From: Acidobacteriota bacterium
Lineage (GTDB): Bacteria > Acidobacteriota > Vicinamibacteria > Vicinamibacterales > UBA8438
Direction: 5' to 3'
Length of the DNA stretch: 45,061 nucleotides
Assembly (NCBI GenBank): GCA_002726085.1
Contig: PBRZ01000027.1
Location: 1 to 45,061 of the forward strand
Below the pieces are notes generated by a model. The model saw only the letters and a program-made list of their open reading frames with translations. It was not told the DNA's origin and made no database searches. Positions 28,923 to 36,313 of this stretch are shown here, piece after piece. The position numbers were made by a program, and so were the translations under genes. The first letter of the stretch is position 1, and each line of letters begins with the position of its first letter.

Positions 28923-29741
28923 ATGAATCGGACCGTGCTACGGCTGACTCTGGTGCTGTTCTGCGTCCAGGCGATGTTCTGGTCGACGGCGCCGGCCGCC
29001 GGCGCGCAAGGCGCCGGGAGCGGCAGGACCCTCGTCGAGCTCGACTTCGATCTGTATCGCGAGACGGTCGAGCCCATTCTCCTGGCCCGGCGACCCGGCA
29101 ATGCCCGGTGTCTCGTCTGTCACTCGCGTGGCGGAGGGAACGCCTATCTCGAGCCGCTATCTCCGGGCAGGGATAGCTACGACGAGGAGCAGTCGCTGCG
29201 CAACTTCGAGCGGGTGCAACGGCTGGTGGTGCCGGGGGCACCGACCGAGAGCATTCTGTTGATGAACCCGCTGAGCGAAGAGGCGGGAGGGAGCCACTGG
29301 CACGCGGGCGGCAAGCACTGGACGTCACAGCGCGACCCCGAGTGGCAGGCACTGTCCCGGTGGGTCGGCACGACCACACCGGCACTCGACTTCGACTACT
29401 ATCGCGAGAACGTCGAACCGGTCCTGCTGAGTCGGAGGCCCGGCAATGCGCGGTGCGTGGTGTGTCACTCACGGGGTGGCGGGAACGCCTATCTCGAGCC
29501 GCTGTCTCCGGGGAGCGACACCTACGACGAGGAGCAGTCGGTTCGGAACTTCGAGCGCATTCAGGGACTGGTGGTGCCGGGAGCGCCTACCGAGAGCATC
29601 CTCTTGATGAATCCGCTCGCCGAGGAGGCGGGCGGGAGTCACTGGCACGCGGGGGGCAAGCACTGGTCGACGCAGGATGCGCCTGAATGGCAGATTCTGG
29701 CCCGCTGGGTCCGCGGAGAGGTCGGGGGGACATCGAGATAG
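28923..29741 (+). CDS. Exported cytochrome c with two duplicated heme units
   Basis: A 272-residue exported protein with two c-type heme motifs, CLVCH and CVVCH. After a signal peptide (LRLTLVLFCVQAMFWSTAPAAGAQ) the chain consists of two 109-residue units that are nearly the same, from LDFD(L/Y)YRE to RWV. Each unit has one CxxCH and a histidine-rich end GGSHWHAGGKHW that may supply the distal ligand. It resembles the planctomycete-type cytochrome domain fused in other proteins, but here the domain is duplicated and free-standing. AGGAGA before the ATG overlaps the stop of the beta-propeller gene. It probably carries electrons for its neighbours (propeller, Rieske protein, molybdenum enzyme) in the periplasm. 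Confidence 0.88.
   Translation: MNRTVLRLTLVLFCVQAMFWSTAPAAGAQGAGSGRTLVELDFDLYRETVEPILLARRPGNARCLVCHSRGGGNAYLEPLSPGRDSYDEEQSLRNFERVQRLVVPGAPTESILLMNPLSEEAGGSHWHAGGKHWTSQRDPEWQALSRWVGTTTPALDFDYYRENVEPVLLSRRPGNARCVVCHSRGGGNAYLEPLSPGSDTYDEEQSVRNFERIQGLVVPGAPTESILLMNPLAEEAGGSHWHAGGKHWSTQDAPEWQILARWVRGEVGGTSR
29040..29711 (+). repeat. Internal tandem duplication in the cytochrome gene
   Basis: Two 327-bp in-frame units, 29040-29366 and 29385-29711, are offset by 345 bp. Their translations differ at roughly 20 of 109 positions, mostly conservatively, which points to a fairly recent duplication kept under selection. Confidence 0.85.
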
Positions 29742-29789
29742 TGGTAGGTGACGCTCCGCTTCGAAACGTGATGGCGATCTGGCCGTTAG

Positions 29790-30335
29790 ATGATGTCTAG
29801 CCTCGGGCGTCGAGCGTTTCTTGCCATGCTGGCGTTGATTGGCGTCGGTCGATCAGTGCTGGCACAGGGTCGTCGTCGTTTGCGATACCTGCCGCTCGCC
29901 CGTCCCGTTCGGGTGCCGCTGGCGTCGCTGTCGACTCCCGGTCGTGCCCGCCGGTTCATGGCCCAGGGGGTGTCGCCACCGAGCGCGGCGAGCCCGGGCG
30001 AGCCGGTGCGGGTCAACGGGATGGTGGCGCGCGTGGCCGACGGGGACGATGCGCCAGATCGCTTCAGGGCTGTTTGCGTCGTGTGTCCGCACGAGCAGTG
30101 CGACGTCGACGTCGTGAGCCCGTCCGATCTCGACCCACTCGTCGTTGAAGAGATTGGCAAGGTCAGTGACCCGGTCTACCTCTGTCCCTGCCATAACAGC
30201 ACGTTCTCGATGGCCGATGGTGCCAGACTTGGCGGACCGGCGCCGCGGGGGCTATATCAGTTTCGTGTGACCGGTGTTTCCGGGACCTACGTCGAGGTGG
30301 GGGAGGTCGAGGAGGACGTGTTATTGTTTTTCTGA
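29790..30335 (+). CDS. Tat-exported Rieske 2Fe-2S protein
   Basis: A 181-residue Rieske iron-sulfur protein. The N-terminus has a twin-arginine signal (GRRAFLAMLALIGVG), as expected for a protein exported folded with its cluster. The cluster ligands are Cys99 and His101 (CPHEQC) and Cys132 and His135 (CPCHNSTF), with Cys104 and Cys134 placed for the usual disulfide. The C-terminal GLYQFRVTGVSGTYVEV completes the Rieske fold. No cytochrome b gene is nearby, so it is unlikely to be part of a bc1 complex; it may serve the adjacent oxidoreductases. ATG 29790 is followed directly by a second ATG; either can be the start. It lies 48 bp after the cytochrome gene. Confidence 0.9.
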   Translation: MMSSLGRRAFLAMLALIGVGRSVLAQGRRRLRYLPLARPVRVPLASLSTPGRARRFMAQGVSPPSAASPGEPVRVNGMVARVADGDDAPDRFRAVCVVCPHEQCDVDVVSPSDLDPLVVEEIGKVSDPVYLCPCHNSTFSMADGARLGGPAPRGLYQFRVTGVSGTYVEVGEVEEDVLLFF

Positions 30336-30344
30336 CCTAGCAGT

Positions 30345-30358
30345 CAGAAATCAGAAGA
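30345..30358. repeat. Short remnant of the TCAGAAG heptamer array
   Basis: TCAGAAA TCAGAAG, two units of the same 7-mer found six times at 18141-18182, in the 113-bp gap before the molybdenum hydroxylase gene. Confidence 0.45.
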
Positions 30359-30448
30359 CGGCTGGAGGGCTTTGCTCGCTTCCGGTTCAGAACGAACCCG
30401 TACGGCGTCGGTTGCTGATCCGCGCGCTGCTCCTTGAAGGAGATCGCA

Positions 30449-32869
30449 ATGGCTGACTACAAGCTGATCGGGAAGGACTACACCACGACCGACCTTCGCG
30501 CGAAGGTCACCGGTCGGGCGAAGTATTCAGAGGACTTCCGTGCCGAGGGCATGGTGTTCATGAAGCTCTTGCTGAGTCCGATGCCGCACGCGCGCGTGCG
30601 CGGCGTCGACACGAGCGCCGCCCTGGCGATGCCCGGTGTCGAGGGCATCCTGACCGCCGACGACCTGCCGCTGGCGGAGGCGCCGAACGAGGCGGGGCTG
30701 ACCAACGAACCGGTCTACGAGGGAGAGCCGATTCTGGCGGTGGCCGCCGTCGACGAGCAGACCGCGTCGGACGCGATCGAGCTGATCACGCTCGATCTCG
30801 AGCCGTTGCCCTTTGTGCTCGACCCGCTCGACAGCCTGCGGCCGGACGGTCCGAACGCCCGGCTCGAGGGCAACACCATGCGGGGCCGCGAGCTCGGCAC
30901 GATCAAGTGGACGGAGGCCGAGCTCGCGGAGTTGGACGCGGGTCGCTTGCCGATGACCGGCGAGTTTGCCGCCGAGTGGTCGCACGGTGACGTCGAGGCG
31001 GGGCTTGCCGCGGCCGACCTGGTAATTGACGAGTCGATCTACCATCAGTCGCTGGGGCATCAGCCGCTCGAGACTCGCAGCTGCATGGCCTACTGGGAAA
31101 ACGGAAAGGTCTACGTCTACGGGTCGACACAGAGCACGGCGCGCACCGTGGGCGCGGTCGCCCGCTGGGCCGGTGTGGAGCCGGAGAACGTGGTTCTGGT
31201 CGCCGAGTTCTGCGGCGGCGGGTTCGGTAGCAAGGGCGCCGGGTCGCTCAGCATGCGGCTGCCGATCGCCATGTCGAAGAAGATCGGCAAACCGGTGATG
31301 ATGCGGTTCACCCGGCGGGAGGAGAACTTCATCGGCCGGGCGCGGCCGGCCGTGCAGGCTCGCGCCAAGATCGGCTTCCGCCGCGACGGGCGGATCCTGG
31401 CGATCGATCTCTTCACCATCGGTGACGGCGGACCCTACGGCCGCAGCGGCGACCACATGTCCAACATTGCCTCTCTGGCCTACCAACCCGAGAGCATGCG
31501 GGTCAGAGGGCTGCCCGTCTACACCAACACGCCGCCGCGCGGCGCCCAGAGGGCGCCCGGAGGGGAGCAGACGATCAGCATGCTTGCGCCGCTGCTCGAC
31601 CGCGCGGCGCGGCAGCTGGGCATCGACCGCACCGAGATCATCCGGGTCAACGCGCCGGCAGGACAGGCGACCTACGGCGCACCCGGACGCGACGGACAAC
31701 AGGCGAACGTCTCCAGCGCGTTCGTCCACGAGGCGCTCGACAAGGGGATGGAGACGTTTGGCTGGTCCGAGCGGATCGCGCGGAGCGGTCAGCGCAACGG
31801 CAGCAAGGTCACCGGTATCGGCGTGGGGCTGAGCACGTTCTCGGCCGGCAGCACCGGGATGGACGGGTTGATGGTGCTTCGACCCGACGGTCGGTTGCAG
31901 ATCCAGACCGGTGTGGGGAATCTGGGCACCGAATCGTTCTCCGACTGTGCCCGCGCGGCCGCCGAGGCGATCGACATGCCCTGGGACAAGGTGGAGCTGG
32001 TCTGGGGCGCGACCGACCGCAACCTGCCGTGGAGTGCGATGTCGGTCGGTAGCCAGACCACGCATGCCCACACCCGTGCCAACTGGGCGACCGGGCTCGA
32101 TGCCAGACGCAAGCTGCAGGAGATCGCGGCGGTCGATCTCGGCGGGTCCCCCGACGATTACGACGTCGCCGGCGAGCGTGTGTTCAGACGGGGTAACCGG
32201 TCGCAGGGGATGAGCTTCGCGCAGGCGGCGGCGCGCGCCATCGAGCTAGGTGGCCGCTTCGACGGACAGGAGCTGCCGGACGACATCAACGGCATGACGG
32301 TCACGTCGGCGACCGCGCTGGCCGGTCGAGGCCTGATGGGCGTTGCGAAGGACACCTTCCCGACCGGTGGTCGCGTCATGTCGTTCGTGGTCGGATTCGC
32401 CGAGGTCGAGGTGGACGTCGAAACCGGCGGAATCCGCATGGTCGACTATGTCGGATGTGCCGACTGCGGCACGGTGGTGCACCCGCGGCTGCTCGGCGCG
32501 CAGATCCTCGCCGGTGGCATCCAGGGATTCGGCATCGCGCTGAGTCAGAAGTGGGTCTACGACCGCCGCTGGGGCATCTCGGTGGCCAAGCGGTTCTACA
32601 ACAATCGTCCGCCCGGGATTCTGGATGTGCCCCACGAGCGGCCGCTGGGGTGGGCCACGGCCGACGAGCCGGACCCGTTCAATCCGCTCGGCGCCAAAGG
32701 CATCGGCGAGCCGGCGATCGGCGCCGGGTCGGCCTCGGTGCTGTGCGCGATCGCCGACGCGCTCGGCGGCGAGGGGCACTTCTACCGGTCACCGGTGACA
32801 GCCGACATGGTGCTGACGAAGCTCGAGCAGATTGCCGAACCGCACAATCGGTTGATGAATCACGTGTGA
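30449..32869 (+). CDS. Molybdenum hydroxylase large subunit (xanthine/aldehyde dehydrogenase family)
   Basis: An 806-residue large subunit of the xanthine dehydrogenase/CO dehydrogenase (CoxL) family, hydroxylating an aldehyde, purine or aromatic heterocycle at a molybdopterin centre. It has the standard start (LRAKVTGRAKYSEDF), the GGGFGSK loop at 256-262 (usually GGGFGGK), the RGAQRAPGGEQ loop, and the catalytic Glu754 in GAKGIGEPAIGAG. The usual FAD subunit and 2Fe-2S subunit are not encoded in the window. No signal peptide is visible, so it is cytoplasmic or exported with a partner. AAGGAGA precedes ATG 30449. Context with a Rieske protein and cytochrome suggests these may replace the missing electron-transfer subunits; that is inference. 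Confidence 0.9.
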   Translation: MADYKLIGKDYTTTDLRAKVTGRAKYSEDFRAEGMVFMKLLLSPMPHARVRGVDTSAALAMPGVEGILTADDLPLAEAPNEAGLTNEPVYEGEPILAVAAVDEQTASDAIELITLDLEPLPFVLDPLDSLRPDGPNARLEGNTMRGRELGTIKWTEAELAELDAGRLPMTGEFAAEWSHGDVEAGLAAADLVIDESIYHQSLGHQPLETRSCMAYWENGKVYVYGSTQSTARTVGAVARWAGVEPENVVLVAEFCGGGFGSKGAGSLSMRLPIAMSKKIGKPVMMRFTRREENFIGRARPAVQARAKIGFRRDGRILAIDLFTIGDGGPYGRSGDHMSNIASLAYQPESMRVRGLPVYTNTPPRGAQRAPGGEQTISMLAPLLDRAARQLGIDRTEIIRVNAPAGQATYGAPGRDGQQANVSSAFVHEALDKGMETFGWSERIARSGQRNGSKVTGIGVGLSTFSAGSTGMDGLMVLRPDGRLQIQTGVGNLGTESFSDCARAAAEAIDMPWDKVELVWGATDRNLPWSAMSVGSQTTHAHTRANWATGLDARRKLQEIAAVDLGGSPDDYDVAGERVFRRGNRSQGMSFAQAAARAIELGGRFDGQELPDDINGMTVTSATALAGRGLMGVAKDTFPTGGRVMSFVVGFAEVEVDVETGGIRMVDYVGCADCGTVVHPRLLGAQILAGGIQGFGIALSQKWVYDRRWGISVAKRFYNNRPPGILDVPHERPLGWATADEPDPFNPLGAKGIGEPAIGAGSASVLCAIADALGGEGHFYRSPVTADMVLTKLEQIAEPHNRLMNHV

Positions 32870-32886
32870 GGGCGGAGCATCCTCAG

Positions 32887-33131
32887 GCTTCGGGCCACGG
32901 GCGCTCTCAGAGATTGCCTGCTCGCCCTGATCCGTCGGCTGACGCCGTCCGCAGGCACGTAGCGGCTTCCGCGCGGCGCTCTTGCCAGCGAGTGTTTACT
33001 GCATAGGTGAGGGCACCGAGCCCGCTAGCAGCGGCCGGTCTTCAGACCGGACCTGGAGCGGCGCCCGAAGCTGTCCTGCGGCCACCAACAGAGCGCCTGC
33101 AGCCCGAAGCCTGTAGCCTGAAGCCTGCAGG
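32887..33131. repeat. Composite inverted heptamer element, copy 2
   Basis: The left arm (32887-32907) reads GCTTCGG GCCACGG GCGCTCT, matching the end of the left arm of copy 1 at 16885. The right arm (33097-33131) is five heptamers: CTGCAGC, CCGAAGC, CTGTAGC, CTGAAGC and CTGCAGG. Between them is a perfect hairpin, CCGGTCT-TC-AGACCGG, at 33035-33050. No gene is evident in this 287-bp gap. Confidence 0.6.
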
Positions 33132-33156
33132 CCCATGTTGTTCGGAGGCCTGCCCC

Positions 33157-34455
33157 ATGACGATCGATCGACGCCGGTTCATCAAGACGACGGCTGCGGC
33201 CGGCTTCGCGCTGGGCGCTGGCACTGGGACGGCCCCTGCCGCCGCCAGTCGTCGGTCGGCGGCAGTGCAGACGAACCGGTCTCCGGACGTCGTCGTGGTT
33301 GGAGCCGGATCGTTCGGCCTGTGGACCGCGCTCAACTTGCAGCGGCTGGGAGCCCGGGTCACCGTGGTCGACGCCTACGGCGCGGGCAATTCACGCCAGA
33401 CGTCGGGTGGGGAGACCCGCGGCGTCAGAACCTCCTATGGCGACCGGCCCCATGGACGGCACTGGACACGCTGGGCGGGCGACGCCATCCGGAAGTGGAC
33501 CGAGTGGGACGAGATGGGCAGCGAGCGTTTGCTGCCGCGGGTGTTCTTCAATACCGGCGATCTCATCCTGCGAGAGGAGACCAGTCAGTACATTGAAGAC
33601 ACACGCGCCCACTGGGACGCGCTCGGGACTCCGTACGAGATGTTGACGCCGGATGAGGTAGCGTATCGCTGGCCCTGGATTCGTTTCGAGAATCTCGGTG
33701 TGGCGGTGCACGAGCCAGCAGCGGGAGTTGTGCGCGCGCGCCGGGCCATCGAGTCGGTGGCCCGGGTCTTCGAAGAGGAGGGTGGCACGATTCGGATCGG
33801 CCGCGCATCGCTTGGCGATAGGAGCGGGGCGACACTCCACAGTGTCGCGGTCGAAGGGGGCGACCCGTTGTCGGGCGCCATCACGATCTTCGCGTGTGGC
33901 CCGTGGCTCCCGAAGGTGTTTCCGGAGTTGATGGGCAACCGGCTCCGGATCTCGATGGGGCACGTGTTCTACTTCGCCGTGCCGCCTGGAGATACCAGGT
34001 TCTCATTTCCGAACATGCCGAGCTACGGGGTGCCTGGCTGCACCGGCTGGCCGGCCTTGCCGGCCGACCATCGCGGGTTCCGCGTGCGTACTGGCGGCCG
34101 TCCGCCTGAAGACCCGGACAACAGCGATCGGTGGATTCCCACCGAGTACCACGAGCGGCCGCGTCAGATCCTCGATCTGTATTTCCCGGATCTGGCCGGG
34201 GCACCGATCAACGAGACCCGCGCCTGCCATTACGAAAGCAGCGTCGATCGCAACTTTATCGTCGACCACCATCCCGACTTCGAGAACGTGTGGCTGATTG
34301 GCGGCGGCTCTTCCGAGGGTTTCAAGTTCGGTCCAGTGCTCGGCGAGTACATCGCCGGGCGGGTCATGGATGTCGACGACGAACCGGAACTAGTCGACGG
34401 TTTCCGTCTGAATGAAGAAGAGTTTGGCGCGTCTGGTCGCAGCCGGCCCGAGTAG
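33157..34455 (+). CDS. Tat-exported FAD-dependent amine oxidase (MSOX/DAO family)
   Basis: A 432-residue FAD oxidoreductase of the D-amino acid oxidase family, close in plan to monomeric sarcosine and N-methyltryptophan oxidases, which oxidise secondary amines. It starts with a Tat signal (DRRRFIKTTAAAGFALGAG). The FAD-binding Rossmann motif follows at about 44-72 (VVVVGAGSFGLWTALNLQRL). The C-terminal part contains ACHYESSVDRNFIVDHHP and GGGSSEGFKFGPVLGEYIAG. Cys357 in ACHYE aligns with the cysteine that binds FAD covalently in monomeric sarcosine oxidase. Export of a folded flavoprotein by Tat fits covalent cofactor. ATG 33157 has GGAGG about nine bases before it. The ABC-F gene converges on it 34 bp downstream. 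Confidence 0.9.
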   Translation: MTIDRRRFIKTTAAAGFALGAGTGTAPAAASRRSAAVQTNRSPDVVVVGAGSFGLWTALNLQRLGARVTVVDAYGAGNSRQTSGGETRGVRTSYGDRPHGRHWTRWAGDAIRKWTEWDEMGSERLLPRVFFNTGDLILREETSQYIEDTRAHWDALGTPYEMLTPDEVAYRWPWIRFENLGVAVHEPAAGVVRARRAIESVARVFEEEGGTIRIGRASLGDRSGATLHSVAVEGGDPLSGAITIFACGPWLPKVFPELMGNRLRISMGHVFYFAVPPGDTRFSFPNMPSYGVPGCTGWPALPADHRGFRVRTGGRPPEDPDNSDRWIPTEYHERPRQILDLYFPDLAGAPINETRACHYESSVDRNFIVDHHPDFENVWLIGGGSSEGFKFGPVLGEYIAGRVMDVDDEPELVDGFRLNEEEFGASGRSRPE

Positions 34456-34489
34456 CGTGCTCGTCGAGAAGGCGAGGGAGTCGGCCGTC

Positions 34490-36100
34490 TCAGGCGCCCA
34501 CGAGCACACCCACCTCCTCGGTGTGCCGCCGGAGGAACTCGGTGTAGCTGTACTGATGGTCGACGACGCCGTCGTCGGTAATCTCGATCACCCTGTCGGC
34601 CAGGGATTCGATCAACTCCACGTCGTGGGAACCAAAAATCAGCGTTCCGCTCCGCTTGACCAAGGCGGTGTTCAACGACGTGATCGACTCGAGATCGAGG
34701 TGGTTTGTCGGGCCGTCCAGGATCAGGCACTGTGGGTCCTCGAGCATCAGACGCGCGATCATGCAGCGCATCCGTTCGCCGCCCGAGAGCACGGTGACCG
34801 ATTTCTTCGACTCATCGCCAGTGAACAGCATGCGGCCCAGGAACTGCCGAATAAAGCCCTCGTCGGGATTCATGCTGAACTGCCGCAGCCAGTCGATGAC
34901 GCTGAGGTCGACCTCGAAGAGGTGGCCGTAGTCCTTGGGCAGGAACGAGCGCTGCACCGTCGGCCCCCATTTGACGCGGCCGGTGTCGGGCTCCTGCGCC
35001 CCAGCGACAACTTCCAGGAACGTCGACGTGGCCACGGAGTTACGCGACACCACCACGACGCGTTCGCCTTTGGCGATCGTGAGGGTGACGCCTGCGAACA
35101 GGCGGTGTCCTCCGAGGGACTTCGACACGTTCTCGAGGGTGAGCAATTCCTTGCCGTGGATTCTCTGGGCGTCGAAGACGATGTGCGGGTATTTCCGCGA
35201 CGAGGGTGCGATCGCTTCGACGTCGAGTTGCCCGAGCATCTTCTTGCGCGCCGTAGCCTGTCGTGACTTGGACGCGTTGGCGCTGAAGCGGGCGATGAAC
35301 TCTTTGAGCTCCCGGGCTCGGTCCTCATTCTTGTCGATCTTTGCCTGCCGGTGCCGGAGCGCCATCTCGCTGGCCGCACGCCAGAAGTCATAGTTCCCGG
35401 TGTACATCTGCACCTTCCGGAAGTCGATGTCCGCCGTGTGGGTGCACACCTTGTTCAGAAAGTGGCGGTCGTGCGACACGACGATGACCGTGTTTTGAAA
35501 GGCGAGCAGAAACTCTTCGAGCCACAGAATCGAGTCGACATCCAGATGGTTGGTCGGCTCGTCCAGGAGCAAGATGTCGGGTTCGCCAAACACCGCCTGC
35601 GCCAGCAGCACGCGGACCTTGTCGCCGTCGTCGAGATCCTGGACGAGGACGTCGTGGCGGGACACCGGGATCCCCAGACCACCCAATAGCTCGCCCGCCT
35701 GCGCCTCGGCTTCCCAGCCGTTGAGCTCGCCGAACTCGGCTTCCAGCTCTGCGGTGCGCATTCCATCGGCCACATCGAAGTCCGGCTTGGCGTACAGCGC
35801 ATCCTTCTCCTGCATCACCGCGTACAGACGCTCATGACCCATCAGCACGGTGGTCAATGCATCGAACTCGTTGAAGGCGAAGTGATCCTGCTTGAGAACC
35901 GCCAGGCGCAGGCCGGCGGGAATTGTCACCAATCCCGCATTCGGCTCGATCTCACCGGACAGGATCTTGAGGAAGGTGGACTTGCCGGCGCCGTTTGGCC
36001 CGATCAGCCCGTAGCAGTTGCTCTCGGTGAACTTGAGCGAGACCTCCTCGAACAGCACTCGCTTGCCGTACTGCAGGGAAAGACCTTGTGTGCGAATCAT
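34490..36100 (-). CDS. ABC-F ATPase (YbiT-like) with one degenerate ATP site
   Basis: A 536-residue ABC-F protein, a ribosome-associated translation factor class with two ATPase domains on one chain and a linker (about residues 250-320). Domain 1 has intact Walker A GPNGAGKST (34-42) and Walker B LLLDEPTNHLD (Glu181), but its signature is LDDGDK (156-161) instead of LSGGEK. Domain 2 has an intact signature LSGGER (438-443), but Walker A reads SRNSVATST (352-360, lysine replaced by Thr358) and Walker B reads LILDGPTNHLD (Gly463 for the catalytic glutamate). The altered motifs all build the same composite site. Length and frame are intact, so it is not a decayed gene. It may act as a single-site ATPase. 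Confidence 0.92.
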   Translation of the reverse strand: MIRTQGLSLQYGKRVLFEEVSLKFTESNCYGLIGPNGAGKSTFLKILSGEIEPNAGLVTIPAGLRLAVLKQDHFAFNEFDALTTVLMGHERLYAVMQEKDALYAKPDFDVADGMRTAELEAEFGELNGWEAEAQAGELLGGLGIPVSRHDVLVQDLDDGDKVRVLLAQAVFGEPDILLLDEPTNHLDVDSILWLEEFLLAFQNTVIVVSHDRHFLNKVCTHTADIDFRKVQMYTGNYDFWRAASEMALRHRQAKIDKNEDRARELKEFIARFSANASKSRQATARKKMLGQLDVEAIAPSSRKYPHIVFDAQRIHGKELLTLENVSKSLGGHRLFAGVTLTIAKGERVVVVSRNSVATSTFLEVVAGAQEPDTGRVKWGPTVQRSFLPKDYGHLFEVDLSVIDWLRQFSMNPDEGFIRQFLGRMLFTGDESKKSVTVLSGGERMRCMIARLMLEDPQCLILDGPTNHLDLESITSLNTALVKRSGTLIFGSHDVELIESLADRVIEITDDGVVDHQYSYTEFLRRHTEEVGVLVGA

Positions 36101-36313
36101 GAGTTGTAGCCCGATGAATTGAATGGGATTGCGGTCCCGGTGCGTTGACTCCGGGACGGCCGGTGACGTCCAGCGATACTTCAGTGTACCTCAAAACGCG
36201 TGGCAACGTGACCACGGCGACGTGGTGCCGCGCGACTGCCGATGCTATGGTAGGAAGTGGTTCCTGCCCGTTGTCCCACTACAACCGTCTAGCTGCCAGT
36301 GCTTGAACCGCCA

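Noticed and set aside
29790-30335. Rieske subunit of a cytochrome bc1 complex
   Set aside because: No cytochrome b or c1 gene is adjacent, and the protein has a short non-bc1 N-terminus.
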